A DNA stretch of 64,000 nt from Saccharopolyspora gregorii (GTDB taxonomy: Bacteria; Actinomycetota; Actinomycetes; Mycobacteriales; Pseudonocardiaceae): contig NZ_CP059556.1 in the NCBI RefSeq assembly GCF_024734405.1, positions 5,022,001 to 5,086,000 of the forward strand, written 5' to 3'. Shown here piece after piece: positions 7,821 through 17,628 of the stretch (positions within the stretch are counted from its first letter, which is position 1; each line of letters begins with the position of its first letter). The notes beneath the pieces were generated by a model. That model was not told the origin of the DNA. It saw only the letters and a list, made by a program, of their open reading frames with translations, and did not search any database. The translations under genes and the position numbers were made by a program.

Positions 7821-8387
7821 TCACGGCATCGGCACCCGGCACGCCTCGCCGGAGGCGAAGCCCTGCGCGGTGAGGCCCAGCGCGTGGTTCATGCGGGTCC
7901 GCTGGTTCTCCAGCGCGATCAGGTAGGTCAGCTCCAGCAGGCCCCGGTGGCCGAGCCTGCGGTCCAGCTCCGCGACCTGCTCGTCGGTCACCCGCACCGG
8001 CAGCTCGGTCATCGCGTCCGCGTACTCGACGACCAGCCGGTCCAGCTCGGTGAACCGCGGGGAGGTGCGGTGGTCGTCGATCTCCCGCAGCCGCGCCACG
8101 TCCAGGCCCGCGTCGCGCTGCAGCATCGTGCCGAAGTCCACGCACCACGAGCAGCCGATGCGGGTCGCGGTCCGGAACACGGCCAGCTCCCGCAGGCTTG
8201 CCGGCAGCACCCGCGCCGCCCGGTCCACCGCCAGTTCCGCGGTGCAGGACGCCAGCAGCAGGCCTCGGTGGTGCCCGAGCACCGCCATCGGGTCCGGGAC
8301 CGCACCGAAGCGGCGGCGGGCGTAGCGGTAGGCGAGCTTCGTCAGCAGTCCCGCCCGCCGAGCGGGCAGGCGTTCGATCCGCGGCAT
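7821..8387 (-). CDS. AhpD-like / carboxymuconolactone decarboxylase family protein
   Basis: This 188-residue all-alpha protein has the redox motif CSWC (in RIGCSWCVDFGTMLQRDAGL), typical of AhpD-like proteins of the carboxymuconolactone decarboxylase (CMD) family, together with conserved LRELAVFRTA and a C-terminal ALENQRTRMNHALGL. Family members are peroxidases or relatives of decarboxylases; the substrate here is unknown. ATG at 8387 is chosen because GGGAG lies 5 nt upstream. ECF41 sigma genes are usually paired with a CMD, oxidoreductase or epimerase gene, and this gene has an ECF41-type promoter at 8438-8464, so it is very probably the direct target of the neighbouring sigma factor. Confidence 0.88.
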   Translation of the reverse strand: MPRIERLPARRAGLLTKLAYRYARRRFGAVPDPMAVLGHHRGLLLASCTAELAVDRAARVLPASLRELAVFRTATRIGCSWCVDFGTMLQRDAGLDVARLREIDDHRTSPRFTELDRLVVEYADAMTELPVRVTDEQVAELDRRLGHRGLLELTYLIALENQRTRMNHALGLTAQGFASGEACRVPMP

Positions 8388-8437
8388 GATCACTCCCGGT
8401 GGTCCCCGCCCGCCGGATGCGGGCGATCCACCACCGG

Positions 8438-8464
8438 GACGGGCGAGCGACCCGGAACGTGACA
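8438..8464 (-). promoter_or_regulatory. ECF41-type promoter (TGTCACG-N16-CGTC)
   Basis: On the minus strand TGTCACG (8464-8458) is followed, after exactly 16 nt, by CGTC (8441-8438), about 50 nt before the AhpD-like start codon. This matches the published ECF41 consensus TGTCACA-N16-CGTC at all but one base. The linked sigma factor belongs to that group. Confidence 0.8.
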
Positions 8465-8516
8465 GCGCGCAGGGGAACGGCGCCTCCCCGAAGCGGAAGC
8501 GCCGTCCACCTCCGGG

Positions 8517-9614
8517 TCAGGACGGGTCGGTGACGCGGGCGAGGAAGTAGACCGCACCGGATTCGCGGTGGCGGACCAGGAACAGGAACGGGCGGTCCAC
8601 CCGCACCCGGATCGGGTCGGGTTCGCGGACGATCGCGGTCAGCCGCATCATCGCCGCGGTCGCCGCCGCGCCTTCCAGCCCGGCCTCGTCCACGCGCAGC
8701 ACCGCCTGGTGCACGATCGCCGAGATCTTCAGCGGTGCCTCGGTGAGCGCGCTGAAGTCCGCGCCCGGGGTGAACGCGGTGCGCACGCCGAGCGCACCGA
8801 GCGGTTCGGTGAGCTCCGCTTCCGCGGTGACGTCGAAGCGCGGCAGGAACAGCTCCACTCGCTGGTCGCGGCGCTGCGCCAGCAGTGCGTCCAGGTCGGC
8901 GGCGCTCAGCTCCGGTTCCGCGGTGGCGAGGTCCTCGTCGGGCAGCAGGAGCACGGCCTCCGCTCCGCCCGCGGCGGGCAGCGCGATCGCCTGCCAGCCG
9001 CCGGCCGCGGCGTACCCGAGGCTGCGAGTGGTGGTCATCGTCGGTACCGCCCGCTGCCCGCCGGGCGCGTGGAACGGCTGCTCGGTGGTCCGCTTCGCGT
9101 CGAAGGCCTCCCGCCAGGACACCTTCAGGTAGAGCGCGTTGACCAGGGCGGCGACCGTCTCGGGGTCGACGGCGCCCGGATCGAGCAGCTCCGGGATGAG
9201 GTCGCGCGTCGTCTCCGCCACGTCGGCGTTGATCAGTCGCCGGGCGCCGTCGGGGTCGTCGCGGAACGGGGCGGTGCGGACGGCGCTGCCGGACCACTGC
9301 CCCAAGGTGCGCAGGAACTCCTCGCGCACCGGGAGCCCGTCGTGCGCCCACAGCGTGTTGGCGACCGCCAGCACCGGCGCTTCCGCCGAGCCGGTCGCGG
9401 ACAGGTCCGCGGCCGGGGACAGCGCCCCGCGCACGGCTTCCGGATCGGGGGCGCGCAGCGCGGTCAGCAGTTCGTCCCGGGTGTCGCCCGCCGCGGCCGC
9501 GGTGGCCAGGCCGAGCGCGCTGGCCACCGAGTACGGGGACCAGGTGAACGATCGGTCCGGCGCGGGGGCGAGCCGGTGGTGCAGGGCCAGGCTGAAGTCG
9601 AGGTGCTCGGTCAC
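8517..9614 (-). CDS. Serpin-family serine protease inhibitor
   Basis: This 365-residue protein spans the whole serpin fold: SFTWSPYSVASALGLATAAAAGDTRDEL near the N-terminus, VNALYLKVSWREAFD, and the C-terminal VDRPFLFLVRHRESGAVYFLARV. The reactive-centre loop hinge is EAGLEGAAATAA; small residues at P12-P9 indicate an inhibitory serpin able to insert its loop. By alignment to antitrypsin, P1 falls on Thr and P1' on Ala (RLTA), with an Arg at P3, so the target would be elastase- or subtilisin-like unless the loop length differs. There is no signal peptide, so it should act in the cytoplasm. The GTG start at 9614 has only a weak ribosome-binding site. The upstream 9615-9855 holds no gene that I can support. 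Confidence 0.93.
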   Translation of the reverse strand: MTEHLDFSLALHHRLAPAPDRSFTWSPYSVASALGLATAAAAGDTRDELLTALRAPDPEAVRGALSPAADLSATGSAEAPVLAVANTLWAHDGLPVREEFLRTLGQWSGSAVRTAPFRDDPDGARRLINADVAETTRDLIPELLDPGAVDPETVAALVNALYLKVSWREAFDAKRTTEQPFHAPGGQRAVPTMTTTRSLGYAAAGGWQAIALPAAGGAEAVLLLPDEDLATAEPELSAADLDALLAQRRDQRVELFLPRFDVTAEAELTEPLGALGVRTAFTPGADFSALTEAPLKISAIVHQAVLRVDEAGLEGAAATAAMMRLTAIVREPDPIRVRVDRPFLFLVRHRESGAVYFLARVTDPS

Positions 9615-9855
9615 GGCCGGGTGGGCTCCGTTCGGCGCGGCGGCGGTTCGGGGAGGATCTCCCCCGCCGAGTCTGCCACTCCGCGCGGGCCGCGGGCCGG
9701 TCCTGGCGACTTCCAGCGCCCGCCGCTGCGAACGCGTTCGCCGACGGCGGAGTGACCGACCTCGGCCGGCGATCCCTCGCGGGACGGCGTCGTCGCGACC
9801 GCGGGCGGAATCGCCGCGGCGCGGTGCCGCGCTTCGGCCGCCCTCGCGGGTCCGG

Positions 9856-10041
9856 CTAGCTGACGGATTCCTCGATGTCCGACAAGCCCATGAGGCGCAG
9901 TTCCTGCGCGATGTACTCGGCCGCCCGGCGCGCTTCGGGGTCGCGCCAGCGCAGGTCGTTCACCCAGTCCGCGAGGTTGTCGGTGTTCACGTAGGGCTCG
10001 CCGTCGACGACGAGCTTCTGGATGTAGTGCCGGTTCGGCAT
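9856..10041 (-). CDS. Small conserved-looking protein, function unknown
   Basis: This 61-residue acidic protein begins MPNRHYIQKLVVDGEPYVN and ends GLSDIEESVS. AAGGAGAG lies 6 nt before the ATG at 10041, a strong ribosome-binding site that fixes this start. The sequence predicts short strands followed by a long helix (PEARRAAEYIAQELRLMGL), with no cysteine cluster or membrane segment. I do not recognise the family. It lies downstream of dgt but is separated from it by a strong hairpin, so it is probably transcribed alone. Confidence 0.65.
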   Translation of the reverse strand: MPNRHYIQKLVVDGEPYVNTDNLADWVNDLRWRDPEARRAAEYIAQELRLMGLSDIEESVS

Positions 10042-10097
10042 CGAGGCTCTCCTTGCGGCGCGGGGACGGGTCGGGGGTCGCGCCACCTGCACAGCAA

Positions 10098-10133
10098 GTC
10101 GGCCGTTCGGGTCGGGGGTCCCGAACGGCCGAC
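10098..10133 (-). terminator. Terminator hairpin downstream of dgt
   Basis: A perfect 14-bp stem (10098-10111 with 10120-10133) with an 8-nt G-rich loop lies about 60 nt beyond the dgt stop codon and isolates the small gene that follows. Confidence 0.75.
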
Positions 10134-10191
10134 ACGCTGCGTGAACACTATGCCGGACGACCGGGCGTACGCACCCCCGATCGGACCTATT

Positions 10192-11469
10192 TCACACAGA
10201 CTTGGTGTCTCTGTGTACATGGCGTGCATGCCAGGACACCGCCTGCGCATCGGTCAACGACGCCACCTGGTCCAGCACCACCCGCAACCGCTGCGCATCG
10301 TCCGACGCCGCCGACCACGCCGGGGCCAACGCCGGGTCCAGCGACTCCGGGGCTCGCGCCGCCAGCACCGCGACCAGCTCCGCCAGCAGCTCCCGCTGCC
10401 GCTCCTGCATCCGCAACCGGCGCGGATCGCTGAGCACGAAGTGCACCGCCACCGCCTTGAGCACCGCCACCTCGGCCGCCACCTCGCGCGGCACCACCAC
10501 GTCCGCCGCGTACCGGGTCAACGGCCCGGCACCGAACGCCTCCACGGTGCCCGTCACCGCCGCCGAGGTGAACCGGCCGACGAGTTCGCTGGTCAACCGC
10601 TTCAACGCCACCTGCGCGGCCAAGGTGCCGTCGTAGTCGGCGACCGCGGCCACCGCGGGCAGCACCGCCAGCCCACCCGCCGCCGCGTCCAGCTCACCCG
10701 CATCGCCGTCCGCCCAGAAGTGCTTCGCCGCCAGCCGCACGATCTCCGAGCGCTCCTCCGGCCGGGACAGCTCGTGCAGCGAGATGCGGCCCGAGTGCAC
10801 CCCGTCCTCCACGTCGTGCACCGAATAGGCCACGTCGTCGGCCCAGTCCATGATCTGCGCCTCCAGGCAGCGGCGTTCTCCCACCGCGCCCTGCCGCATC
10901 CAGCCGAACACCGCCAGGTCGTCCGGGTAGGCGCCGAACTTCACCTGCCCCGGCCGGCGCGGCCACGGGTACTTCGTCGCCGCGTCCAAGCAGGCCCGGG
11001 TCAGGTTCAGCCCGCTGCCCGCACCCGGCTCGCCCGGCAGCTTCGGCTCCAACCTGGTCAGGATCCGCAAGGTCTGCGCGTTGCCCTCGAACCCGCCGCA
11101 GGCGCCCGCGAGCTCGTCCAACGCCTGCTCGCCGTTGTGCCCGAACGGCGGATGACCGATGTCGTGCGCCAACCCGGCAGTGTCCACCAGGTCCGGGTCC
11201 GCGCCCAGCGTCACCGCGATGCCGCGGCCGATCTGCGCGACCTCCAGCGAATGCGTCAGCCGGGTGCGCGGCACATCGCCCTCTTCCGGGCCCATCACCT
11301 GCGTCTTCCCGGCCAGCCTGCGCAGCGCGGCCGAGTGCAGCACCCGCGCCCGGTCCCGGGCGAACGGGCTGCGCGCCTCCCGGTGCGCGCCGGGGAAGGC
11401 CGCCTTCGGCGCTTCGGGGGCCGACCGGGCCAGGTCGTGCTCGTCGTAGCCGGGGCACAAGTCGTTCAC
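10192..11469 (-). CDS. dgt: Deoxyguanosinetriphosphate triphosphohydrolase-like protein
   Basis: This 425-residue HD-domain hydrolase removes triphosphate from dGTP or other dNTPs and tunes the nucleotide pool. The metal-binding HD signature is clear: His in [12 protein letters not shown], then [20 protein letters not shown], and the later Asp in [16 protein letters not shown]. The length is typical of the actinobacterial branch. Dgt lies near dnaG in other actinomycetes; here a serpin/ECF41 segment separates them. The GTG start at 11469 has TAAGCT 7 nt upstream, so the transcript may be leaderless. Substrate preference cannot be read from the sequence. Confidence 0.95.
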   Translation of the reverse strand: MNDLCPGYDEHDLARSAPEAPKAAFPGAHREARSPFARDRARVLHSAALRRLAGKTQVMGPEEGDVPRTRLTHSLEVAQIGRGIAVTLGADPDLVDTAGLAHDIGHPPFGHNGEQALDELAGACGGFEGNAQTLRILTRLEPKLPGEPGAGSGLNLTRACLDAATKYPWPRRPGQVKFGAYPDDLAVFGWMRQGAVGERRCLEAQIMDWADDVAYSVHDVEDGVHSGRISLHELSRPEERSEIVRLAAKHFWADGDAGELDAAAGGLAVLPAVAAVADYDGTLAAQVALKRLTSELVGRFTSAAVTGTVEAFGAGPLTRYAADVVVPREVAAEVAVLKAVAVHFVLSDPRRLRMQERQRELLAELVAVLAARAPESLDPALAPAWSAASDDAQRLRVVLDQVASLTDAQAVSWHARHVHRDTKSV

Positions 11470-11539
11470 CGCGCCCAGCTTACGGCCTACCCCCGCCCTG
11501 CCAGCCGGAACGCGGCGGCAACGGCCGGTGAACGCCGGG

Positions 11540-12196
11540 TCAGCTCAAGCGGCCGCTGAGGACCTCGGCCGGGGCGTGCGTCAGCCGGTAGTACAGCAGG
11601 CCACCGGTCTCCCGGAAGATGTAGTGGAACTGCGTCGCCCGGGTCTGCACCATCGGCCCCGAACGGGTCGGCGACGCCCACGCGTCCAACCCGAAATCAC
11701 CGGCCATCGTGCGGGCGCGCAACGAGTGCCACGGGTCGCTGACGATCAGCGCCGAGCTCCAGCCGCGTTCCCGCGCCAAGGTCGCGACCGCCTTCATGCT
11801 GCCCAGGGTGTCCGCCCCGGTCTCCACGTCGGTGATCTTGTTCTCGGGCACGCCCTGCTCGGCCAGCCACAGCCGGCCCGTCTCCGCCTCGGTGTACTCG
11901 TCGCCGACCTGGCTGCCGCCGACGGTCACCACGTGCTCGGTCAGGCCCTGCTCGTAGAGCTCCAGGGCCTGCTCCAGCCGCGCGCGCAGCACCGGGGTGG
12001 GCTTGCCGTGGTACTGGGCCGCTCCCAGCACCACGATCATGTCCACCGGGCGGCGGTCGTCGCTGCGCGCCACCTGCCACACGCGGAAACCGGTACCGCC
12101 CAGCAGCAGCAGCACCATCAGCGCCGCACCGAGCACGGTGCGGCGCAGCACCCGGCCGGTGCTGGAACCACGGGGGGCGGTACCGGTCTCAGTCAT
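11540..12196 (-). CDS. SanA/YdcF-like DUF218 membrane protein
   Basis: This 218-residue protein has a short cytoplasmic N-terminus, one membrane helix (about residues 15-35, [17 protein letters not shown]) and an extracellular DUF218 domain. Family hallmarks are [26 protein letters not shown], a glycine-rich [17 protein letters not shown], the [29 protein letters not shown] block and ENK-type acidic positions. DUF218 proteins such as SanA are linked to cell-envelope integrity, but no enzyme activity is firmly known. It sits alone between dgt and glyS, in the same direction. Confidence 0.85.
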   Translation of the reverse strand: MTETGTAPRGSSTGRVLRRTVLGAALMVLLLLGGTGFRVWQVARSDDRRPVDMIVVLGAAQYHGKPTPVLRARLEQALELYEQGLTEHVVTVGGSQVGDEYTEAETGRLWLAEQGVPENKITDVETGADTLGSMKAVATLARERGWSSALIVSDPWHSLRARTMAGDFGLDAWASPTRSGPMVQTRATQFHYIFRETGGLLYYRLTHAPAEVLSGRLS

Positions 12197-12221
12197 GGGC
12201 TCGTTCCGGTGCCGGGGCCGC

Positions 12222-13613
<1,392 letters not shown>

Positions 13614-14148
13614 TCCGGAATCTCAGGTCGAGGGACTCGACGATTGCTTCGGGCCGAGGCTCGACCGCGCGGGTCGGGCTCGGCGGGGGCTCCATCTGCG
13701 AGCGGGCCCGGCGGCGCTGCGCCGGTCCCCGCCGCTCGTTCCGGTCGGGGGCTCCGGGGCCTGCACCTCCCCGGGGTCGGTGAGGTCCTCCCGGCATCGG
13801 AGTCCGGCTTCCGACGATCTCCGATGCTGCGCAGGCCGCACCTGCGCACGCGTCCCGTTCCTGGGGTTTCCCAGCGTACCGATGAGGTCGCTCGCACCGG
13901 CGGCCCCACCCGCCTCCCGCGCGCCGCGGGACGGTCCCGGTCACCCGTCCGGTGCGGTCAGCGGTGCTGCGCTGGCGCGATCGCGCCCGCCCCGGGCCGC
14001 TCCCGCGAGGTGCCTACCCGTTTCGCCCGACCCGTAGGATGGGCCGTGGCAGAGGGCACCGCCGCGCCCCGCGCGGGACGCGTCCTCCGCAGCACCGCCG
14101 ACCGGACCGCCGGTGCGGCAGCACTCCAGGCACGCCGGAAAGGACACC
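13614..14148. other. Intergenic region between glyS and smtB, with structured glyS leader
   Basis: No gene is supported in these 535 nt. For glyS a possible -10 TACGCT lies near 13877-13882 on the minus strand, which would give a leader of about 260 nt. That leader contains a perfect 9-bp stem (13794-13802 with 13819-13827) and other short GC hairpins. The T-box core sequence (AGGGTGG followed by ACCGCG) is absent. For smtB a possible promoter is TGCCTA (14011-14016) and TAGGAT (14035-14040). Both promoters are low-confidence reads. Confidence 0.35.
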
Positions 14149-14652
14149 ATGCCCGCCGTCAGCCCCGATCCCCTCGCCGGATCGACCGGCTCCGAGCCGG
14201 TCGAGATCGCGTCGGCGGCCGGGACGGCGAGCGGCCACCCGGACCGCGCCGAGGAGCACGTGCACTCGCCGGAGCGCGAGGCGCCGCGCCTGGTCCCGGT
14301 GCACGACCAGCAGACCCTGGTCGAAGCCGGGGAGCTGCTGCGGGCGCTGGCCGCGCCGGTGCGCATCGCGATCGTGCTGCAGCTGCGCACGGCCGAGCGG
14401 TGCGTGCACGAGCTGGTGGAGGCGCTCGGCGTCACCCAGCCGCTGATCAGCCAGCACCTGCGGGTGCTGAAGTCCGCGGGGGTCGTGCACGGGGAGCGGC
14501 ACGGGCGCGAGGTCGTGTACCGCCTGGTCGACGAGCACCTGGCGCACATCGTCGTGGACGCCGCCACGCACGCGGAGGAGCTCTCCGGAACCCGTCCGCG
14601 CGGACGCGGCGCACGTCCGGCCCCCGAGAACGAGGAAACGGAGACAGCGTGA
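14149..14652 (+). CDS. smtB: ArsR/SmtB-family zinc-responsive repressor
   Basis: This 167-residue winged-helix protein has the ArsR core LRALAAPVRIAIVLQLRTAERCVHELVEALGVTQPLISQHLRVLKSAGVV. The alpha-5 metal site is visible as DEHLAHIVVDAATHAEE, giving the D-x-H-x10-H-x2-E pattern used by SmtB-type zinc sensors. A His-containing N-terminal extension of about 50 residues precedes the core. AAAGGA lies 4 nt before the ATG. The next gene overlaps by 4 nt and encodes a Fur-family protein, reproducing the smtB-zur operon of mycobacteria, in which zinc releases SmtB and allows zur expression. Confidence 0.92.
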   Translation: MPAVSPDPLAGSTGSEPVEIASAAGTASGHPDRAEEHVHSPEREAPRLVPVHDQQTLVEAGELLRALAAPVRIAIVLQLRTAERCVHELVEALGVTQPLISQHLRVLKSAGVVHGERHGREVVYRLVDEHLAHIVVDAATHAEELSGTRPRGRGARPAPENEETETA

Positions 14653-15068
14653 CCACCGGTGAGCGTTCCGCGGCCGGCGTGCCGGGCCTGCGGGCAACCA
14701 AGCAGCGGGCGGCGGTCTCCCGCCTGCTCAGCGAGGTCGACGACTTCCGGTCGGCGCAGGACCTGCACGAGCAGTTGCGGCGCCGCGGCGAGGGCATCGG
14801 CTTGACCACCGTCTACCGCACCCTGCAGACCTTGGCCGACGCCGGCGAGATCGACGTGCTGCGCACCGACTCGGGCGAGGCGATCTACCGCCGCTGCTCC
14901 GCCGAGCACCACCACCACTTGGTGTGCCGGCACTGCGGCCGGACCGTGGAGGTCGCGGACCCGCCGGTGGAGGCGTGGGCGGAGCGGATCGCGGGCGAGC
15001 ACGGCTTCTCGAACGTGGGTCACACCGTCGAGATCATCGGCGTGTGCCCGGAGTGCGCCGCCGAGTGA
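14649..15068 (+). CDS. zur: Fur-family zinc uptake regulator
   Basis: This 139-residue Fur-family protein has a winged helix (LRATKQRAAVSRLLSEVDDFRSAQDLHEQLRRRGEGIGLTTVYRTLQTLADAGEI) and a dimerisation domain with AEHHHHLVCRHCG and CPEC, the structural zinc cysteines, plus further histidines for the sensory site. Its GTG overlaps the smtB stop codon (GTGA), indicating translational coupling. Zur binds zinc and represses zinc-uptake genes and zinc-free ribosomal protein paralogues. The assignment to Zur instead of Fur rests mainly on the smtB and glyS context. Confidence 0.9.
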   Translation: MTTGERSAAGVPGLRATKQRAAVSRLLSEVDDFRSAQDLHEQLRRRGEGIGLTTVYRTLQTLADAGEIDVLRTDSGEAIYRRCSAEHHHHLVCRHCGRTVEVADPPVEAWAERIAGEHGFSNVGHTVEIIGVCPECAAE

Positions 15069-15075
15069 GCCCCGC

Positions 15076-15861
15076 TCAGTACTCGTAGGGGTCGTCCGGC
15101 GCCGGGATGCCGCGGGCCCCGGTGATGTCGAAGGTCGGCACCTGGCCGTTCGCCTCGGTCGCGCTGCCCGCCCGCAGCGTGCCGGTCGCCTCGATCCAGC
15201 TGTCCTGCGGGGTGGTCGCGAGCGCGTCCGCGGCGGGTCCGGCCAGGTCGATCAGCACCGGTGAGGCGTCGGCCGCGCAGCAGCTGATCCGCATCCGCGC
15301 GAGCTGGGTCCGCGCCGGGCCGTCCGCCGGGTGCACCACGAAGCCGCGCAGCCGCACGGCCCGCTGCTCCAGCGCACCGCTGCCGTCCCACACGACGCGG
15401 GTGATGAACTCCGAGACGCTCAGCTCCGGTGCCGGCCCCGGCGGCAGCTCGTCGAACAGGGCGCTCGCCCCGGTGGGCCGCTCGGGTGCCGCGGTCTGCT
15501 GGCCGCGGCCGATGGAGTCGGCGCCCAGCGCGGGCGGGGCGACCAGGAAGATCGCGAACACCGGGAGCAGCAGCATCCACGGGCTCCGGCCGCGGTGCTC
15601 GTGCGCGGCGTGCTCGGCCGGCTCGTGCTCGTGCGGTTCGGGCGGGGCGGCGAACGGGTCGTCCGCCCGCGCCCTGGCCCGCGCCGCCCGGATGTCGCGC
15701 ACGATGGCGACGGCGGCCAGCAGCACCATCACCACCCCGGTGCCGATCAGCCACGGGAACAGCGCCGGTTTGACGTACCGCAGGTAGGTTCCGGTGAGCG
15801 CGATCTTGAGCAGGGCGCCGCCGAGCAGCACCAGCAGCAGGTTCTGCGTTTCGCGCCGCAT
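15076..15861 (-). CDS. TIGR03943/DUF1980-family membrane-anchored partner protein
   Basis: This 261-residue protein has two N-terminal membrane helices (about 6-50), a His/Glu-rich loop (PEPHEHEPAEHAAHEHRG), another hydrophobic segment (WMLLLPVFAIFLVAPPALGADS) and an extracytoplasmic OB-like domain with SEFITRVVWDG and RISCCAADASPVLIDLAG. This is the YcgQ-like family, almost always paired with the permease encoded just upstream. The permease stop and this ATG overlap (TGATG). The histidine-rich loop and the position beside zur suggest a link to metal handling, but the activity is unknown. It converges on zur with a 7-nt gap. Confidence 0.85.
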   Translation of the reverse strand: MRRETQNLLLVLLGGALLKIALTGTYLRYVKPALFPWLIGTGVVMVLLAAVAIVRDIRAARARARADDPFAAPPEPHEHEPAEHAAHEHRGRSPWMLLLPVFAIFLVAPPALGADSIGRGQQTAAPERPTGASALFDELPPGPAPELSVSEFITRVVWDGSGALEQRAVRLRGFVVHPADGPARTQLARMRISCCAADASPVLIDLAGPAADALATTPQDSWIEATGTLRAGSATEANGQVPTFDITGARGIPAPDDPYEY

Positions 15862-16925
15862 CACGCGCCTCCCAGCAGCAGCAGGCCGACCAGCACCGAA
15901 CTGGCGACGGCGACCACGAACGTCAGCGGGGCGAACCGGAGGGCGAAGGACCGGCCGAAGGTGCCCGCCTGCAGGGCGATGAGCTTGATGTCCACGGCGG
16001 GCCCCACGACCAGGAACACCAGCTTCGGGATCAGCGGCATCCCGGCCATCGCGGCGGCGACGAACGCGTCCGCCTCGCTGCACAGCGCCAGCACCACCGC
16101 GAGCACCGCCATCACCAGCACGCCGAGCACCAGCTGCCCGCCCAGCGAGCTCGTCCACTCCGCCGGGACCAGGACGTTGAACACCGCGGAGGTGAGCCCG
16201 CCGAGCACCAGGAACCCGCCGGCTTCGACCAGGTCGTGCCGGGCGGTCTCGGCGAACAGCGCCCACCGGCCCGCACCGCCCGGTGCGCGCCGCTCGGCCC
16301 GCCGCAGCGCGCGGTCGGCGATCCACTCGGCCTTGCCCACGCGCAGCCACAGCCAGCCCATCGCGCACGCGGTCAGCAGCGACCCGAGGAACCGGGCGAG
16401 CACCATCATCGGGTCACCGGGGAACGCGACCGCGGTCGAGACCAGCACGACGGGGTTCACCGCAGGCGCAGCGAGCAGGAACGCCAGCGCCGCGGCGGGT
16501 GCGATGCCCTGCTGCATCAACCGGCGGGCCACCGGCACGGAGGCGCACTCGCACCCGGGCAGCGCCACCCCGGCCAGCCCGGCGACCGGCACCGCGGCGC
16601 CGGGGCGCCCGGGCAGCATCCTGCGCAGCGCGCTCGGCGGCACGAACGCGGCGATCGCCCCGCTGATCAGCACGCCGAGCACCAGGAACGGCAGCGCCTG
16701 CACGCACACCGCGACGAACACGGTCGATCCGGTGCGCAGCCCCGGCACGTCCAGCAGCGCGCTGAGCTGCGCCTGGAACAGCAGCGCGAGCAGCAGCAGC
16801 ACGCACAGCACTTCCATCGAGGTGACCCGGCGGCGCCGCACCGGACCACCGCTCGGACTCCCCGGGTCGCTCCCCGGGCGGAGGGTCGTGGTCACCGGCT
16901 CATCGTGCCAGCCGCACATGACCAT
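15861..16925 (-). CDS. ArsP_1/DUF318-family permease
   Basis: This polytopic membrane protein of about 354 residues has eight or more hydrophobic segments and the family signatures GCECASVPVARRLMQQGIAPAAALAFLLAAPAVNPVVL and LCSEADAFVAAAMAGMPL. The PGCECAS cysteine motif and the LCSEADAF motif are typical of PF03773 permeases (YcgR-like); some relatives export organoarsenicals, while the pair with a DUF1980 partner is of uncertain function. ATG at 16925 has AGG 8 nt upstream; GTG at 16895 is also possible and would leave a Zur-like motif upstream of the gene. It forms an operon with the DUF1980 partner. Confidence 0.8.
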   Translation of the reverse strand: MVMCGWHDEPVTTTLRPGSDPGSPSGGPVRRRRVTSMEVLCVLLLLALLFQAQLSALLDVPGLRTGSTVFVAVCVQALPFLVLGVLISGAIAAFVPPSALRRMLPGRPGAAVPVAGLAGVALPGCECASVPVARRLMQQGIAPAAALAFLLAAPAVNPVVLVSTAVAFPGDPMMVLARFLGSLLTACAMGWLWLRVGKAEWIADRALRRAERRAPGGAGRWALFAETARHDLVEAGGFLVLGGLTSAVFNVLVPAEWTSSLGGQLVLGVLVMAVLAVVLALCSEADAFVAAAMAGMPLIPKLVFLVVGPAVDIKLIALQAGTFGRSFALRFAPLTFVVAVASSVLVGLLLLGGA

Positions 16926-16933
16926 CGTTGCCA
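16917..16933 (-). promoter_or_regulatory. Weak Zur-box-like sequence at permease start
   Basis: TGGCAACGATGGTCATG on the minus strand matches the actinobacterial Zur box pattern TGAAAATGATTTTCATG at 12 of 17 positions. It covers the ATG candidates at 16925 and 16919, so if real the gene would start at GTG 16895. The match is modest. Confidence 0.2.
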
Positions 16934-17136
16934 CCTGTCCTGGCCCCGGGGCCACCGGTTCCCACCCGCTCGGGCGGCCGATCACCCGTTCCGGCCCGCG
17001 GATCGGCGACCGGAGGTGATCTCCGGTGGCGCGGTTCACCCCGGATCACCCGGGTTCGGCCGTATCCGGCGAAGTCCGGGCCGCCCGGCGCCGACTCGCC
17101 GCCCGCGTGTCGGCCGAACCGGCCCCGCGCAGCACG

Positions 17137-17175
17137 ACGCCCCACCCGGAACCGGCGCGGTTCCAGGTGGGGCGT
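17137..17175 (-). terminator. Terminator downstream of the uppS-linked YbjN-like gene
   Basis: A hairpin of ACGCCCCACC and GGAACC paired with GGTTCC and GGTGGGGCGT, with one internal mismatch, lies just past the stop codon. The remaining 16934-17136 has no gene that I can support. Confidence 0.7.
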
Positions 17176-17190
17176 GCGCGGTACGGCGGT

Positions 17191-17628
17191 TCAGTCGGCG
17201 GCCGGGGTGTCCTCTTCGACCTCGGTGAGCAGCTCACCGCGCAGCTGCGACGCGGTCGACACGACCAGCATCAGCAGCGTGCCCAGCGGCTGCTGCTCCA
17301 TGCCCTCGGCGGGGAACGCGTAGCGCAGCGTCACGTCCATGCCGCGCTCGGTGCGCACCACGCCGAGCGTGCCGAACAGGCCCTGCCCGGCACGTTCCGC
17401 GGCCGACTGCGCCAGCTTCTCGTCCAGCGGCAGGTCCCACGCCACGACGCAGGTCAGGCTCAGCACGGTCAGGCCCTCGGCGAGCTGCATCGCCTGCACC
17501 GCGCACGGCACGTCGCCGTGCCGCAGCGTCAACGCGCCGTCGTCGTCGACGTTCACCTCGTGGTAGGTCTCCAGCGCCTCTTTCGCCGCGGTCAGCAGTT
17601 CCGCGGTAGTGGCGGCCTCCTGGGTCAT
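17191..17628 (-). CDS. YbjN-fold (secretion-chaperone-like) small protein
   Basis: This 145-residue acidic protein shows alternating strands and helices with the pattern of YbjN/SseB-chaperone-like domains ([73 protein letters not shown] and a C-terminal helix [17 protein letters not shown]). No signal peptide is present. It overlaps the uppS stop by 4 nt (ATGA), so it is the last gene of the recO-acetyltransferase-uppS operon. Mycobacteria have a hypothetical gene in the same place. The specific role is unknown. Confidence 0.7.
   Translation of the reverse strand: MTQEAATTAELLTAAKEALETYHEVNVDDDGALTLRHGDVPCAVQAMQLAEGLTVLSLTCVVAWDLPLDEKLAQSAAERAGQGLFGTLGVVRTERGMDVTLRYAFPAEGMEQQPLGTLLMLVVSTASQLRGELLTEVEEDTPAAD

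Noticed and set aside
7869-8462. Plus-strand frame opposite the AhpD-like gene
   Set aside because: It is a His/Gln/Arg-rich shadow; the minus strand has the CSWC motif, a ribosome-binding site and a promoter.
13614-14000. T-box riboswitch before glyS
   Set aside because: The conserved T-box core and a matching antiterminator could not be found in the leader.
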